Source of the DNA: Darksidea phi
Taxonomy: Eukaryota; Ascomycota; Dothideomycetes; Pleosporales; Lentitheciaceae
Assembly (NCBI GenBank): GCA_030770425.1
Contig: JASJFT010000140.1
Span: forward strand, 1-64,000
Length of the DNA stretch: 64,000 bases
Direction of reading: 5' to 3'
The position numbers and the translations under genes were made by a program. A model generated the notes under the pieces. That model searched no databases. It was not told the origin of the DNA and saw nothing but the letters and a program-made list of their open reading frames with translations. Every line of letters starts with the position of its first letter. Positions within the stretch are counted from its first letter, which is position 1. Shown here one piece after another: positions 1 to 10,070 of this stretch.

Positions 1-452
1 GGTAACGCGTCGCGAAAAGTTGATGAGGGTGGCCACTCGCTTAGAATGGCCACTCGCTACGTAAACACGTTATAACTAATAACTTTATGTTTTAAGGTAT
101 TCGGGACAAAATACCTTCTTCTATCACCTTTTTAGGTTATTCCGCGAGTTTGACGACGCGAAGGCTGGTACTCATTCGATAAATTAGTAAATAATAAGTT
201 ATTAATTAGTTATTAATACTTTCCATATGGGCCTAGGTATCTGGCCAATGAGCGGTAAATATCTTCAATGTTATGCTAAGTATAGCATCTTGATCACACC
301 CAATGTAATACAGAAGATTGAGCGCTTCAACGTTTGTCCCCTTTAAGTCCTTGACCAATAACAGTATAAATATAAATGATTCATATTCGCTGCGACCCTC
401 TGCTTTCAACCGCTACAAGAACTCAATTTTACCCACTCGTCTATCTCTCATC
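1..452. other. Intergenic, promoter side of the secreted-protein gene; short repeats
   Basis: No gene is visible. A 12-bp direct repeat (TGGCCACTCGCT) lies at 30-41 and 47-58. An 8-bp inverted repeat at 94-101 and 110-117 could form a small hairpin. A run of TTA/ATT-rich sequence follows at about 178-222. A doubled TATA-type motif at 365-377 lies about 80 bases upstream of the ATG at 453 and is the likely core promoter of the small secreted protein. Confidence 0.5.
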
Positions 453-903
453 ATGCACACATTCAGGTCAATACTTGCCCTCCTTCTTTTGATTACCTTG
501 TCCTATTCCACCCCGATTGAGGATTCTAAGAAGGGCTTTCCCGGCGCCGTCTACTTCTGCTCTGAGCCTAGCTGGGGGGCAATTGTACATGGTACCGTAA
601 GTTCTTGGGAATTTGGCTCAATGTCTCAGCAATAACGCCCGCGTAGCACCGGCACAGGCTACTCAGTGCATGAGACATACCTCCAGTTCGGAGGTCAAGT
701 TCATCAGTCCCGATAGAGAAACATATTGCCTGGTCTTCGATAAAGAGGGTTGTCGAAACCGAATTCCCTTCACTACGCCGGACAAGAAAGTTGTAGATGG
801 CCTTTGGCACCCTGGGGTAATGGCTGTGCTAGGACCGTTTGCTCAGATCAAGTGTTATGTATGTGAAAAGGGATGTACCACCGTGGAATTCGCCGTGTCG
901 TAG
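453..903 (+). CDS. Small cysteine-rich secreted protein (candidate effector-like)
   Basis: Two exons, 453-596 and 658-903, are joined across a 61-base phase-0 intron (GTAAGT donor, CACAG acceptor). They give a 129-residue protein. I chose the ATG at 453 because it opens directly on a hydrophobic signal peptide (about residues 1-19, Leu/Ile-rich, ending Ser-Tyr-Ser-Thr). An upstream in-frame ATG would add a polar stretch in front of it. The mature part has seven cysteines (residues 36, 52, 72, 80, 114, 117, 121) and no recognised catalytic motif. Small size, secretion signal and cysteine density are the usual profile of secreted proteins and effectors in plant-associated fungi; the effector role is inference. 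No database family is recognised. A TATA box at 365-377 supports real transcription. Confidence 0.72.
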
Positions 904-1486
904 TACTAGAATACTTGAGCGGTAAGTTCCGGGCATTCCCAATACATGCAGGCAAGGAAGCAAAAGGAGCGCACATTAAACTCCTTGGTTGGATACAATG
1001 AGCGATTATTCTGTATAGAGTATAGATATAATCCTCTATTGTGGAAGCGCCCTTACTGTGTTTCGTGGCAACTTTGCAAAAGATTCTCCCAAATGTAATT
1101 CCAGAAAACCAGAGCGGAATGTTTAGGAAGCCAGTCACCTTTTAATTCTGCAGCCTCTATGACCTCATAGTCTTGTGTTAGCGACGAAGAATGCTTCTTT
1201 ATAGTCAATCGGCGCTGTCCAGAAAGAGTTCGTAGTAAGTTAAGCATGAGCAACCTTATGCTGAAATATTTGAATGAGAGCAAACGCTCTCCTGAACACC
1301 CACGGTCTTAAGCTACAATAGGAATTTTCAATATCTAATTCCCGCATGGACTGTCTCCTCTTATCAATTTGAATCTTCGTCAACTAGACATGAAAGGAAG
1401 TGACATCTGTTCTGTTCGTCCCGGTTTCCATTATCCAACATTGCTCATCTGCCCGCTCATAGAGAGCCCCTCAGGCCGCTTTATAT
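904..1486. other. Intergenic, nothing recognised
   Basis: This lies between the 3' ends of the plus-strand secreted-protein gene and the minus-strand BTB gene. Open frames here are short and overlap one another. No domain, repeat or RNA gene is visible. Confidence 0.5.
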
Positions 1487-2430
1487 CTAATCCGAGTCGG
1501 AGTCATCTTTGTCACTGAAGATTTGTACCCTCTGGTTGCGCGTAAACGGCACCCTGGAGCCAGAGAGGGGGCGGAGCACTGGTGCGGCGATGCCTACGGT
1601 ATTACGGCCAGACCGTAGGTCCCTTACGAGTCGTTCGTTTTTCAAAACCAGAGCTTTTAAAGTTTCGACTTCGTCCTTCGCTTGCTTTAGCTCTGCATTT
1701 TTGATTTCAATAGCCGCGACGAAGTCTTTGTGGCGCATTCGGTCCGAGAGCATGCTGTGTGACAGCTCGAATAGAAAGTCTTTCGGTGCATCCCCAACAC
1801 TGTTGGTGAGAAATGATGGGTCGCCGTGGGCGCTATAAAGCTCAACAAGGAGTGCGCGAGCGTGACTTCCAACAGAAGTGCCATCGTAGATGATCTGAAC
1901 GCAGTCCCAGACTGGATAGTGGATCACACCATTTTGATCGGGCACTTCGCTCCTCTCCCTCATTGCACCCAGGGCTATTGTTTTTACTCGCGAGTCCATC
2001 AGTTTTTCTGCGAGAACGTAGAGCTTACTTAACATAGTATACTCTGCCGCGATGCAACCACCCTCGGGTTCGGGCTGTCCACACCGGCTCTGTCGAGGTA
2101 GACTAAGTGTGTCCGTGTAGAGGATTTGCTGATAAATCGCGAAAACAGCGGGTTCATCCTCGGGTAGCTTCACGACGCGCTCAGCCGATTCAAGCCACTT
2201 TGGGTTAAGCGCTTTCTCGAAGAAATCAGAGTGATCGATGAGTAAGCCTTTGTGGATGTAGAAGCTCATCTGCGCCTCTTCTGCACCAACTACAATCTCG
2301 ATGGCCTCTGTCAGCAGGAAGCTACGTGCCTGGTTAGTTTGTTGTATTATAAAAGGCGCGGCATTTGCCTCATTGTTTCATACCCCGTAGAATCTGAAAG
2401 AAATTTGCTCGAGTTGTCGAGAGAAGACAT
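1487..2430 (-). CDS. BTB/POZ-domain protein
   Basis: Two exons on the minus strand, 2430-2384 and 2321-1487, flank a 62-base intron (GTATGA donor, CTAAC branch site, GTAG acceptor). The product is 293 residues. The short first exon restores the start of the BTB fold. After the join the protein reads an acidic strand (EIVVG), then FYIHKGLL, SDFFEKAL and the typical aspartate/proline run before the helix AIYQQILYTD. The BTB domain covers about residues 20-105. The C-terminal third contains a charged, probably coiled-coil helix (about residues 215-255) and ends in an acidic Asp/Ser tail. In fungi such stand-alone BTB proteins are abundant and of mostly unknown function; some act as substrate adaptors. 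The first exon is my inference from splice signals; the rest is open reading frame. Confidence 0.8.
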
Positions 2431-4353
2431 ATTGTAATAGTAGAGTTCGTAGTTTAGGGAGAGAGGAGGGTGAGGGCTTTTGTGCTCGAATTAGATGGCT
2501 ATTTAATAGTTCTAGGTCAAAAAATCTACCCCACGTCAGGATTGATCTGGGAAGCAATTTACCGTGAAGGTGAATAGCATCGGTGTTGCTCCGTAGCGCC
2601 AGCATACCCGAGACTGTTGGCTGCTCAAGCGTGCTGACACTTAGATGGGGCTTCCATAAAGGAAACATTGTCTAAGCAACACTGTCCTAGAAATCTTAAG
2701 CATTCATCAATTTCAGGGCCCTCCCATGCAACGGCCAGAATGTCTGCATACAGAAGAAAAAAAGAGTAACCTGTTGCGCAAGCGATTAGAGGCGTGCCAC
2801 TGTTTTCCGTATCTCAAAACTTGTTGATTTACCACATCTCCGTAGATTTCATTATGTGAAAATCTGCGTTCTAATACGGGAGGCTTGAACGCAAGGGACG
2901 AGGAAATCGGGTACCATATAGCGGATATGTTATCTTTATAGATGATCTTCCTTTCTTAATAATTGGTTCCGGAGGTAGAGGTCAATATGAACACCGCAAG
3001 GCGAATGGTCCGCTTGGAACCAGTTTTTTCGAATATTTGCTTCCATCACCGAGCGCTGAGAGTCGGGCCCATAATCTGCAACCGGTAGATGCCGAAATCC
3101 TACCGTTATATAGTTGGTACACTATTGGTACCTCTAGGGGAAACCCGCCACCTGCTTTAATGGTTGAGACTCGCTCCGGTCGCTTACGCTCTTCCTAAGC
3201 CACATGATCTGGGCTTTCTGCACCTGGAAGATGAATCCGACTGTCTAACCAAGGATACCGTGATATGTTCCGTCTGGGCACATCCTTGAGTAACTCGTCG
3301 AAGGAAGTCTTATGGAACATGTACCACGGGAAGGTCCGACCCGTAACCTTTCATGATTCGAGTCTGATGTAAGTCTCGTTGTGGGAAGTCCAAGCACGAT
3401 CCTATCGCGCAATTTGACTTTTGCAGCGCTGCATATGTTCTTCATGTGACGCGGGGTCAATTTAAGGCTCAACCGCTGCAACAAAACGTGTCGTTGTACC
3501 CCAATAAAATTCAACATGTACTTCATACTAGGGCTGTATTAACTTGGTATCATCGGTCAATTGGGCGGTGTTATCCGGCCCAAACTAGATTCTAAGACTC
3601 GATTGTGTTCAACCGAAACATCCCCAAAAGAAAATGGCAATCCTATGGGTCGGGGCGCGAGGTATTTTACGCCGCATCCGCAACTCGCTAAATCATCGTC
3701 CCGGTAATACGGTCCCGACACCGGATCTAGGCACCTTACCGAACTACAACACCAACCATAGGTTCGCAACCCCTCTTAACGCATAATCCCTTGCAGCCAC
3801 GTATGGTGCGTTTATTGCGACGGGGGTTTGGCGGACAGATGGTGGGCCTTACCGCTTCCCTCGCTAGGCCTAGCAGTCCATCGGTCGACCAATCTCGCGT
3901 CCGAGTTGTTCAAGGCGCTTGGATGAATATGTAAGGAGATTGCATGCTGAGAAGGGACTCTGGACTTGCGGTGAGCTGGTCCGGAGTGTAGTCGATTTTA
4001 TTGGCCATCGAGGCTTCGGCGGTGATACGACGTCGCTTACTACTGCATATGTGCGTGAGCATCAAAGTAATTACCCCTCTTTTCTTCAATGCTGTTCATT
4101 GCAATCCTTAAGTCAATTATAGATCTTTGCTCTATTCTAAGCTTTCATTACTCATCTGACGGACCGTCGTTTGTCTTTATCACGGCTCAGTCGTGCTCAC
4201 ATCTCTACTCTATCGTCAGCGCTGGCTGGTAATTCTATGCTCTGCAGTTCGTCGTCCTTTGCCGTGTAGTCGACTACTCCTGCATGGTTATCCCCATATA
4301 TTTTTGTTTTCATCCTGACGTTATTCTGTAACGTTCCTCTCAACTTCGCTGCC
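2431..4353. other. Long intergenic region before the MFS gene
   Basis: No convincing gene in 1.9 kb. Open frames at 3245-3526 and 3557-3769 (minus) and 3919-4122 (plus) have no recognisable domain or secretion signal. The last 200 bases are pyrimidine-rich, typical of a fungal promoter/5' leader, and run into the MFS start in the favourable context GCTGCCATGG. Confidence 0.5.
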
Positions 4354-5984
4354 ATGGTTGAGTCTCAGTCTTTGGAGAAGCAGGTTGCTGTCTCTGGCGG
4401 ACACGTCTTGCCCAGTGATTCGTCTGCAGAGCCGATCGTTGACCGGACCCTCGAGAGGCGGCTCATTCGCAAGCTGGATATGCGCATTGTGCCTGTACTA
4501 TGGTTTCTTTATCTCGCAAACTTTGTTGATAGGGCCAACGTAAGTGCTTCAAAGCATCGGTTTTTTTGCATGGTTGATCAATATCGATGCTCACGTCCTG
4601 GCAGATAGGCAATGCCAAAATCCAAGGCATGGAAAAAGAGCTCAATCTCATCGGCCAGCGCTTCAACATTTGCGTCTGGGTCTTCAACGTCGGTTACTTA
4701 GTTGCAGGTGTGCCGCTAGCTATAGTATTCAAGAGGTACGGTCCGAAGTCGCTCTGCGTCATGATGTTCATCTGGGGTATTACTGTTATCGGATGCGGTC
4801 TCACGAAACGCTGGGAGCAACTCGTTGTTACGCGTCTGCTCGAAGGCATGGCGGAGTCTGCATTTACGACTGGAGCTGCCTACCTGATTGGCGCGTACTA
4901 CACCAATAATGAATACCTGACGCGATACGTCGTTTTCTTCACGGCCGGCGTTATTGCGGGTGCTTTTAACGGCTTCCTTTCCTCGCTTATCGCTAAGATG
5001 GATGGAACAGGAGGATACACTGCTTGGAGATGGTAAGTAGAGTTCCGTAACGGAACGTGATTAGGATACAGGAAACTTACTCGCATCATAGGATTTTTAT
5101 TATCGAAGGTATTCTCACCATCTTCATCAGCATCGTCTCATGGCCCTTGATTGTACCTTTTCCTGAAGACTGTAACTTCCTCGACCCCGAAGAGAAAGAA
5201 CTCATGCTCGCACGGGTCAAAGAAGGCGGCCACAGCGCACACGACACCATCACCTTCTGCGGCGCTGTGACGTATCTGAAGGACTGGAAGATCTGGGCAG
5301 GGTAAGCAAAGGCATCTCTCGTCTAGACCGGCAAACTGATCCCCTCCCAGCGTCGCGATGTACCTGGGCGTAGCCGAAAACGCAAACTCTCTCGCAAACT
5401 TCCAACCCACCATCCTGAAGGGTCTCGGCTACACCGCCACCGCCGCCCAAGTCCACACCATTCCCGTCTATCTTACTGGTGCCGCCTTTAGCGTGATCTT
5501 CGCTTACGCTTCTCAATACACCCGCAAGCGTTATCCTTTCTACATGCTCGGCTGGGCCGTGTTAGCTAGCGGTCTAGCCGTCGAAATCGCATATCCAGCC
5601 TCCGCTGGAGTGCGCTACATGGGCATGTTTTTCATCGCATGCGGATGCTACCTAGCGATGCCGGTTGGTGTCATCTGGATCAGCATAAACGCTGGGAAAG
5701 GGTATAAGCGCGCAATTGCTTTAAGTACTGTCGTTAATTTCGGGACTGCGGGCGCGTTTGTGAGCTCGAATGTGTACCTATTTAGGGAGACCCCGCGTTT
5801 CCATACGGGATTTAGTACGGGGTTGGGATTGGCATGTATGGGCGCTGCGGCAGCGACCATGATCTTCTTGGCGTGTGCGTGGGAGAATAAGAGGAGGGAT
5901 GAGGGAAGAGCGGGGCTTGCCCCAGTTGAGGGAAACGCTGAGGAGGTGGGGGATCGCCACCCCGATTTTAGGTTTGCATTGTGA
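4354..5984 (+). CDS. MFS transporter, allantoate permease (Dal5/ACS) type
   Basis: Four exons, 4354-4539, 4605-5032, 5092-5301 and 5351-5984, with introns of 65, 59 and 49 bases (all GTAAG donors, AG acceptors), give a 485-residue protein in one frame. It is a 12-helix major-facilitator protein of the anion:cation symporter family. The first helix carries FLYLANFVDRAN, followed across intron 1 by IGNAKIQGM, the classic pattern of allantoate, nicotinate, pantothenate and related carboxylate permeases. The A-like loop (KRYGPKS) follows helix 3. The N-terminal 45 residues are hydrophilic and cytosolic. It converges on the beta-xylosidase gene (about 120 bases between stops). The substrate is not readable from sequence; an organic acid, sugar acid or vitamin is likely for the family. 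No disruption is seen. Confidence 0.88.
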
Positions 5985-6102
5985 GAGAAAGGAACGATGT
6001 GGTAGCAAGAAACGTAACCGTGTTACAATGCGTTTACATTGCCTATTCCATACCTACTATTACTACCTCTCGTTATCTTTACTCTTTGTAGATCCATCCT
6101 CT

Positions 6103-8962
6103 TTAGCTGGGACTGTAAGCCCGGTCCGACGGCGGCTGCATGGTGACAGGGACTGTAAACTCGTAACTTTCCTTGGGCAATGGCAGTGTTTCAATGACGA
6201 CCGGCTCGCCTGTGAGGGTGAAATTCATTTTAAGGCTCTCATCGTTGTCAAGTGCCAGCTTGTAGTCGCCTGGAAAAATGGTCAAGTCCCCCTTCTCGTT
6301 TGCACGAGCTAACGAACCTAGCGTCAGAGGCAGCTCAATGACCGCCTCCGCGTTCGCTTTGAGATCGTGCGCGCGCTCGTACGACACGAGCGACTTGTTG
6401 GGGCGCGGTGCTGGGCCCGCATTCGTGCTGGACAGAAACAGGAGGGCCACGTAGTCGGACGTGTGGGATCCGACGTTCTTCGCCCTCACCGACACAGTTG
6501 TGAATGGCGTCACGTCGTTGATGGAGCTCCTATCACGCTTTTGCATCGTGCTCACAAGTTCGGAAATATCGTAAGATGTATCCAGCTTCGCGCCCCATTC
6601 AAATTTAAACTTAGTGTAATGCAGTCCGAAGCCGAAGGGGAACACCGGCTGGCCTGTGTACCATTTGTAGGTGCGTCCCGGGAACGATGCACTGGCGTTG
6701 GGCCGCATGTTGATGTCGAAGATACTGACTTCGTCCGCATAGCTGGCCGGGTACTGCGTGATGGGCAGCCGGCCAGCGAAGGCCTTCTTGCCGAGCAGAA
6801 GGTCGAGGAGCGCTGTGCCGCCGTCCTGGCTTGGGTAGCCGGCCCAGAGCAGCGCGTTTACCCCACCATTCTGAATGATGCCGGTGTCGTCAACCTGGCC
6901 GCCACCAAATTGCGCCACAATCAAGGGCTTGGACAGCTTTGAGAGTTCATCAATCAGATTCAGCTGGTTCCTCGGCCAGATGAGGTTGTTGCGGTCGCGC
7001 GTCTCAGACTCAACTGAGCCGTCGATTCCGCCACAGTAGATGACTACGTCGGCGTTTTTGGCGGCAGCTAGGGCTTCTGAAAAGCCTGTCGTATTCCCAC
7101 TGTTGATTCCGGTTCCCATGGCATACTTCACGGTCCAGTTGCCGCCGTTCTGGAACGCTTGCAGTGGGCTCCGCAAATAAGTCGCCTTACCCGAGTAGTC
7201 GCCCTGCATCTGTGTGGTCGCGTTCGCGTACGGTCCGACGACCGCGACGGTCTTGTAGCCACTAGCATTGCGCATGGGGAGAAGACCGTCGTTCTTAAGC
7301 AGCACCATACCCTCGACAGCGGCTCTATAGGCTAGTTTAGTGGCTTCGGGAGTAGCAACGTCGGACCAGGCTAGCGAACTCTTCTCCGAGCCGTCGAAGT
7401 AGGCCACCGTGAAGAGCGCAGAATAAAGTCTCTTCAGCGCCTCGTCCATACGAGCCTCGGAAGTCTGGTTCAGCGCGAGAGACTCGTTGAGTTTAAGGTA
7501 TGAGCTTCCGCATTCCAGATCCGTACCGGCATTGAGTGCGACAGCAGCGCCGCCCGCTTCAGTCTTGGTGAAGTTGTGCCATTTCGATATGTCCGTCACG
7601 GCGGCGCAATCAGACACGACAAAGTGGTAGTCTTCATTGAAGCCCCAATGGTCCCGAAGAACGTCCTGTAGGAGATACGGACTTGCACACGTTGGCATGC
7701 CTCCAACCGCGTTGTATGAGCACATAATACTGCCCACATGACCGTCTCGAACACATGCCTTGAAGCCGGAGAGGTAGTAGTCGGCTAGGTCCTGTTGAGT
7801 GGGATTGTAATTATTGCCATGTCGGCCAGTCTCCACATCATAAGCGGCATAGTGCTTACAGTTGGCAATGATCAACTTGTCATCAGGGTCCTCACCCTGC
7901 AGACCGGTAACGTAATTCCGAACATAGTTAGAAACAAGAAGAACATCTTCACCCGGCGTCTCCTGGCCTCGCCCCCATCGCGGCTCGCGGAAAGGATTCA
8001 TATTGGGAGCCCAAAAGTTAAAGCCAGACAAAGCATGATTGGCAAATGCACGACTTTCAATACCGACAACGTCGCCGATAGCACGCATCAGCTTATTGTC
8101 GAACGTGGCTCCTGTCAGAATAGGAGATGGAAAACTCGTGGCATGATTGAACTCCCGGGGCGCCTTGGGGAAATGGACTCCAGGGGCGGAACCGACGCCG
8201 TGGGTTGCCTCGTTCCACCACTCATGAGATGGCAAACCTAGTCGCGCAGACCCGGCAGACGCATCGATGAGATTGACAATCTTCTCTTCCATGGTAAAGG
8301 AATCCACCAGAGCCGCCACCCGATCGGCGATGCTCTTAGAGGTGTCGCATACAGGGTGACTACAAAGCGGGTTGGTCTTGCAAGCAGGCAGGGTGGCGGG
8401 AATCGACGTTTGGTTGGACGCATTGCCTCGGGGGTTTGTAATCTGATACAGAGAATTGCTTCAAGGAAGTTTCAGTCAAATCGCTTCTTCAGTGTGCATT
8501 GATACTCACATATAGTTCCCCCCACAAGAACTTGCCGGTTCAAGGGCGCATTTCTGATTGCATCGGGAATCATCAATTTTCGTCGCACGACTGAAATCCG
8601 GCCGAGAACCGCAGAAGCATTGCCTTTTGGACACATGTTTAGATCTATATCCATTTTGTACAATGTCCGGGGGTTTCTTCGACTCACGTTCTGAACAGGA
8701 TGCCCCCATAGCCGAAGCCTCGCCCACCGCACCAATTGGCGCAATACTGCGGCGTCATCGCGATGGTGCTGAGCTTGGTCTCGCTAAGAATGCTTACATT
8801 GCTGTCTTGGTAGCATCCAAGGTATGTCTTTGTTGCATTGTATGGTGCCGTTTCTCCAGACCCATCGCAGAGGAACGGCTGTCCATCCTGAGCGGCCACT
8901 TTTACTGGTGCAAGCAATAGCAGGGTTGCTATCGCAGTTGATGAGACCCATTGCGGTGCCAT
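6103..8962 (-). CDS. Secreted WSC-GH3 beta-xylosidase
   Basis: Three minus-strand exons, 8962-8688, 8623-8510 and 8458-6103 (introns of 64 and 51 bases, GTGAGT donors), join in frame to a 914-residue protein. Residues 1-25 are a signal peptide. Residues 46-135 form a WSC domain (YLGCY, CANWC, QCFCG, C-x3-C, CGGNY then LYQI) encoded over all three exons. The GH3 enzyme follows: RLGLPSHEWWNEATHG, PRWGRGQETPGED (about 288-301), SYNAVGG, and the nucleophile Asp in VVSDCAAV (about residue 413). The probable acid/base Glu lies in VESETRDR (about 613-615), with a C-terminal fibronectin-III-like domain. This motif set is that of fungal exo-1,4-beta-xylosidases, which release xylose from xylo-oligosaccharides outside the cell. 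WSC domains bind polysaccharides, so here the domain probably tethers the enzyme to substrate or wall. I chose ATG 8962 because it opens the signal peptide. Confidence 0.88.
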
Positions 8963-9077
8963 TTTGCTCAATTGGTCAGTTAGTGAGACTACAAAAGCTC
9001 CTTGCAAATCCCGGAGGAGCTTTGGTCTTATGGGCACTTGAGGGATTTTTCATTTTCGCGTTGAGTTAAAGTGTGCA

Positions 9078-9083
9078 TTTATA
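9078..9083 (-). promoter_or_regulatory. TATA box of the WSC-GH3 gene
   Basis: TATAAA on the minus strand about 116 bases upstream of the ATG at 8962. It is the only good TATA in the near promoter. Confidence 0.45.
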
Positions 9084-9173
9084 TTTACAATTCCGAACTT
9101 ACCTGAAGCGGTCAACTAATAGCCCAGGCTGTCTCCACTCTCGGTAAAAATCAGTCGTTATGAGGCTACTTAT

Positions 9174-9221
9174 TTAGCCAGCCACCGGGTATTGAGCCGC
9201 TTGAGTGGGGGAACTCCCCAC
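9174..9221. promoter_or_regulatory. Putative xylanase-activator and CreA sites upstream of GH3
   Basis: GGCTAA (XlnR/Xyr1 consensus) reads on the minus strand at 9174-9179. Two head-to-head matches to the CreA consensus SYGGRG lie at 9205-9210 (GTGGGG) and 9216-9221 (CCCCAC), separated by five bases. They sit 210-260 bases upstream of the xylosidase ATG, where carbon-source control elements of hydrolase genes are usually found. The consensus match is seen; the function is inferred. Confidence 0.45.
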
Positions 9222-9245
9222 CGGGTACATGTATTAAGCCGCTTG
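9182..9245. repeat. Imperfect direct repeat with paired 10-bp and 9-bp modules
   Basis: The 10-mer CCACCGGGTA occurs at 9182-9191 and 9218-9227. Each is followed by the 9-mer AGCCGCTTG (9195-9203 and 9237-9245), with different spacers. It overlaps the putative CreA pair. Confidence 0.55.
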
Positions 9246-9529
9246 TCGGTCACGTAAGCAGCTTGTATAATCTTATTGACCCGCATTCATGTACCTCAAT
9301 CTATGACGCGGAATGAAGTAAGATATACTTTTCCGTAGGTAAGGCTTGGTTCTATGAGAGATGTAATGTCGCAGATTGCATTATTGATCGGAATAGTACC
9401 CAGGTCTCTGGACCTCATTTTCTATAATGCTAGGAAATATATACAGCAGATTATAGGTCGCTCAATCATCATCTAGAGCAGTCTGATAGCAGAGCACGGA
9501 CGAATAATAAGTGAAGTATCTACGGTCTA

Positions 9530-9871
9530 GGGCGTGCACGTCGTACTCCCGCCCACCACAACCCCGCGGACAAGGCGCCCACCAAGTGGGAACCCCTCGC
9601 CAAGAAGAAGGGCATTGAGAAGAAGAAGCGCGATGCCGGCAACAAGGTCTATGATGAAGCGAGTGGCGAGTGGGTGCCCAAGTGGGGTTACAAGGGGAAG
9701 AACAAGGCGGCGGACAGCGAGTGGCTTGTCGAGGTCGACGAGAAGAAGGAGAGGGCGACTGGAGAGGCGCATGATGCGAGGGCCGAGGGCAGGAGGGAGC
9801 GCAAGGAGAGGATTAGGCGGAATGAGAGGAAGCAGCGCAACAATGAGCGCAAGTCTGCGAAGACTGGATAG
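9530..9871 (+). pseudogene. RRS1: RRS1 ribosome-biogenesis gene, 3' remnant only
   Basis: About 113 codons ending at the TAG at 9869-9871 encode the conserved C-terminal half of the ribosome biogenesis regulatory protein Rrs1: KWEPLAKKKGIEKKKRD, then YDEASGEWVPKWGYKGKN, then the Arg/Lys/Glu-rich tail. Rrs1 acts in the nucleolus, with Rpf2, in loading 5S RNP onto pre-60S particles. The reading frame is open only back to a TGA near 9511. No ATG, N-terminal domain or splice acceptor linking to one is visible in the 450 bases upstream, so this is a 5'-truncated piece. Codons are GC-rich and undecayed, with no RIP, so the truncation looks recent. An intact RRS1 must exist elsewhere, because the gene is essential in yeast. 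Another possibility is that a neighbouring gene uses this stretch as a 3' exon. Confidence 0.75.
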
Positions 9872-10070
9872 GTCATTGGTAGCGCTGCTTCTGGGCGAAA
9901 TGAACTGATGGGCGAGGGCTGTGCTATGCATTGTGTGGCGTTGAGGGTATCTGTTTACATCTGTAGGTCAGGCGTATGTGGTCAAACTGGTCAATTTACC
10001 GTTCAGGATAATTCTCCCAAAAACACTCAGGTTCAGATCGATTCGAAAGTTGTCCGATTGTCCCTTAAAG

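Noticed and set aside
3245..4122. Several open frames of 67-93 codons between the BTB and MFS genes
   Set aside because: No signal peptide, conserved motif or plausible splice partners. Codon content looks random.
6367..6942. 191-codon plus-strand frame opposite the GH3 gene
   Set aside because: Antisense shadow of GC-rich coding sequence, without a domain of its own.
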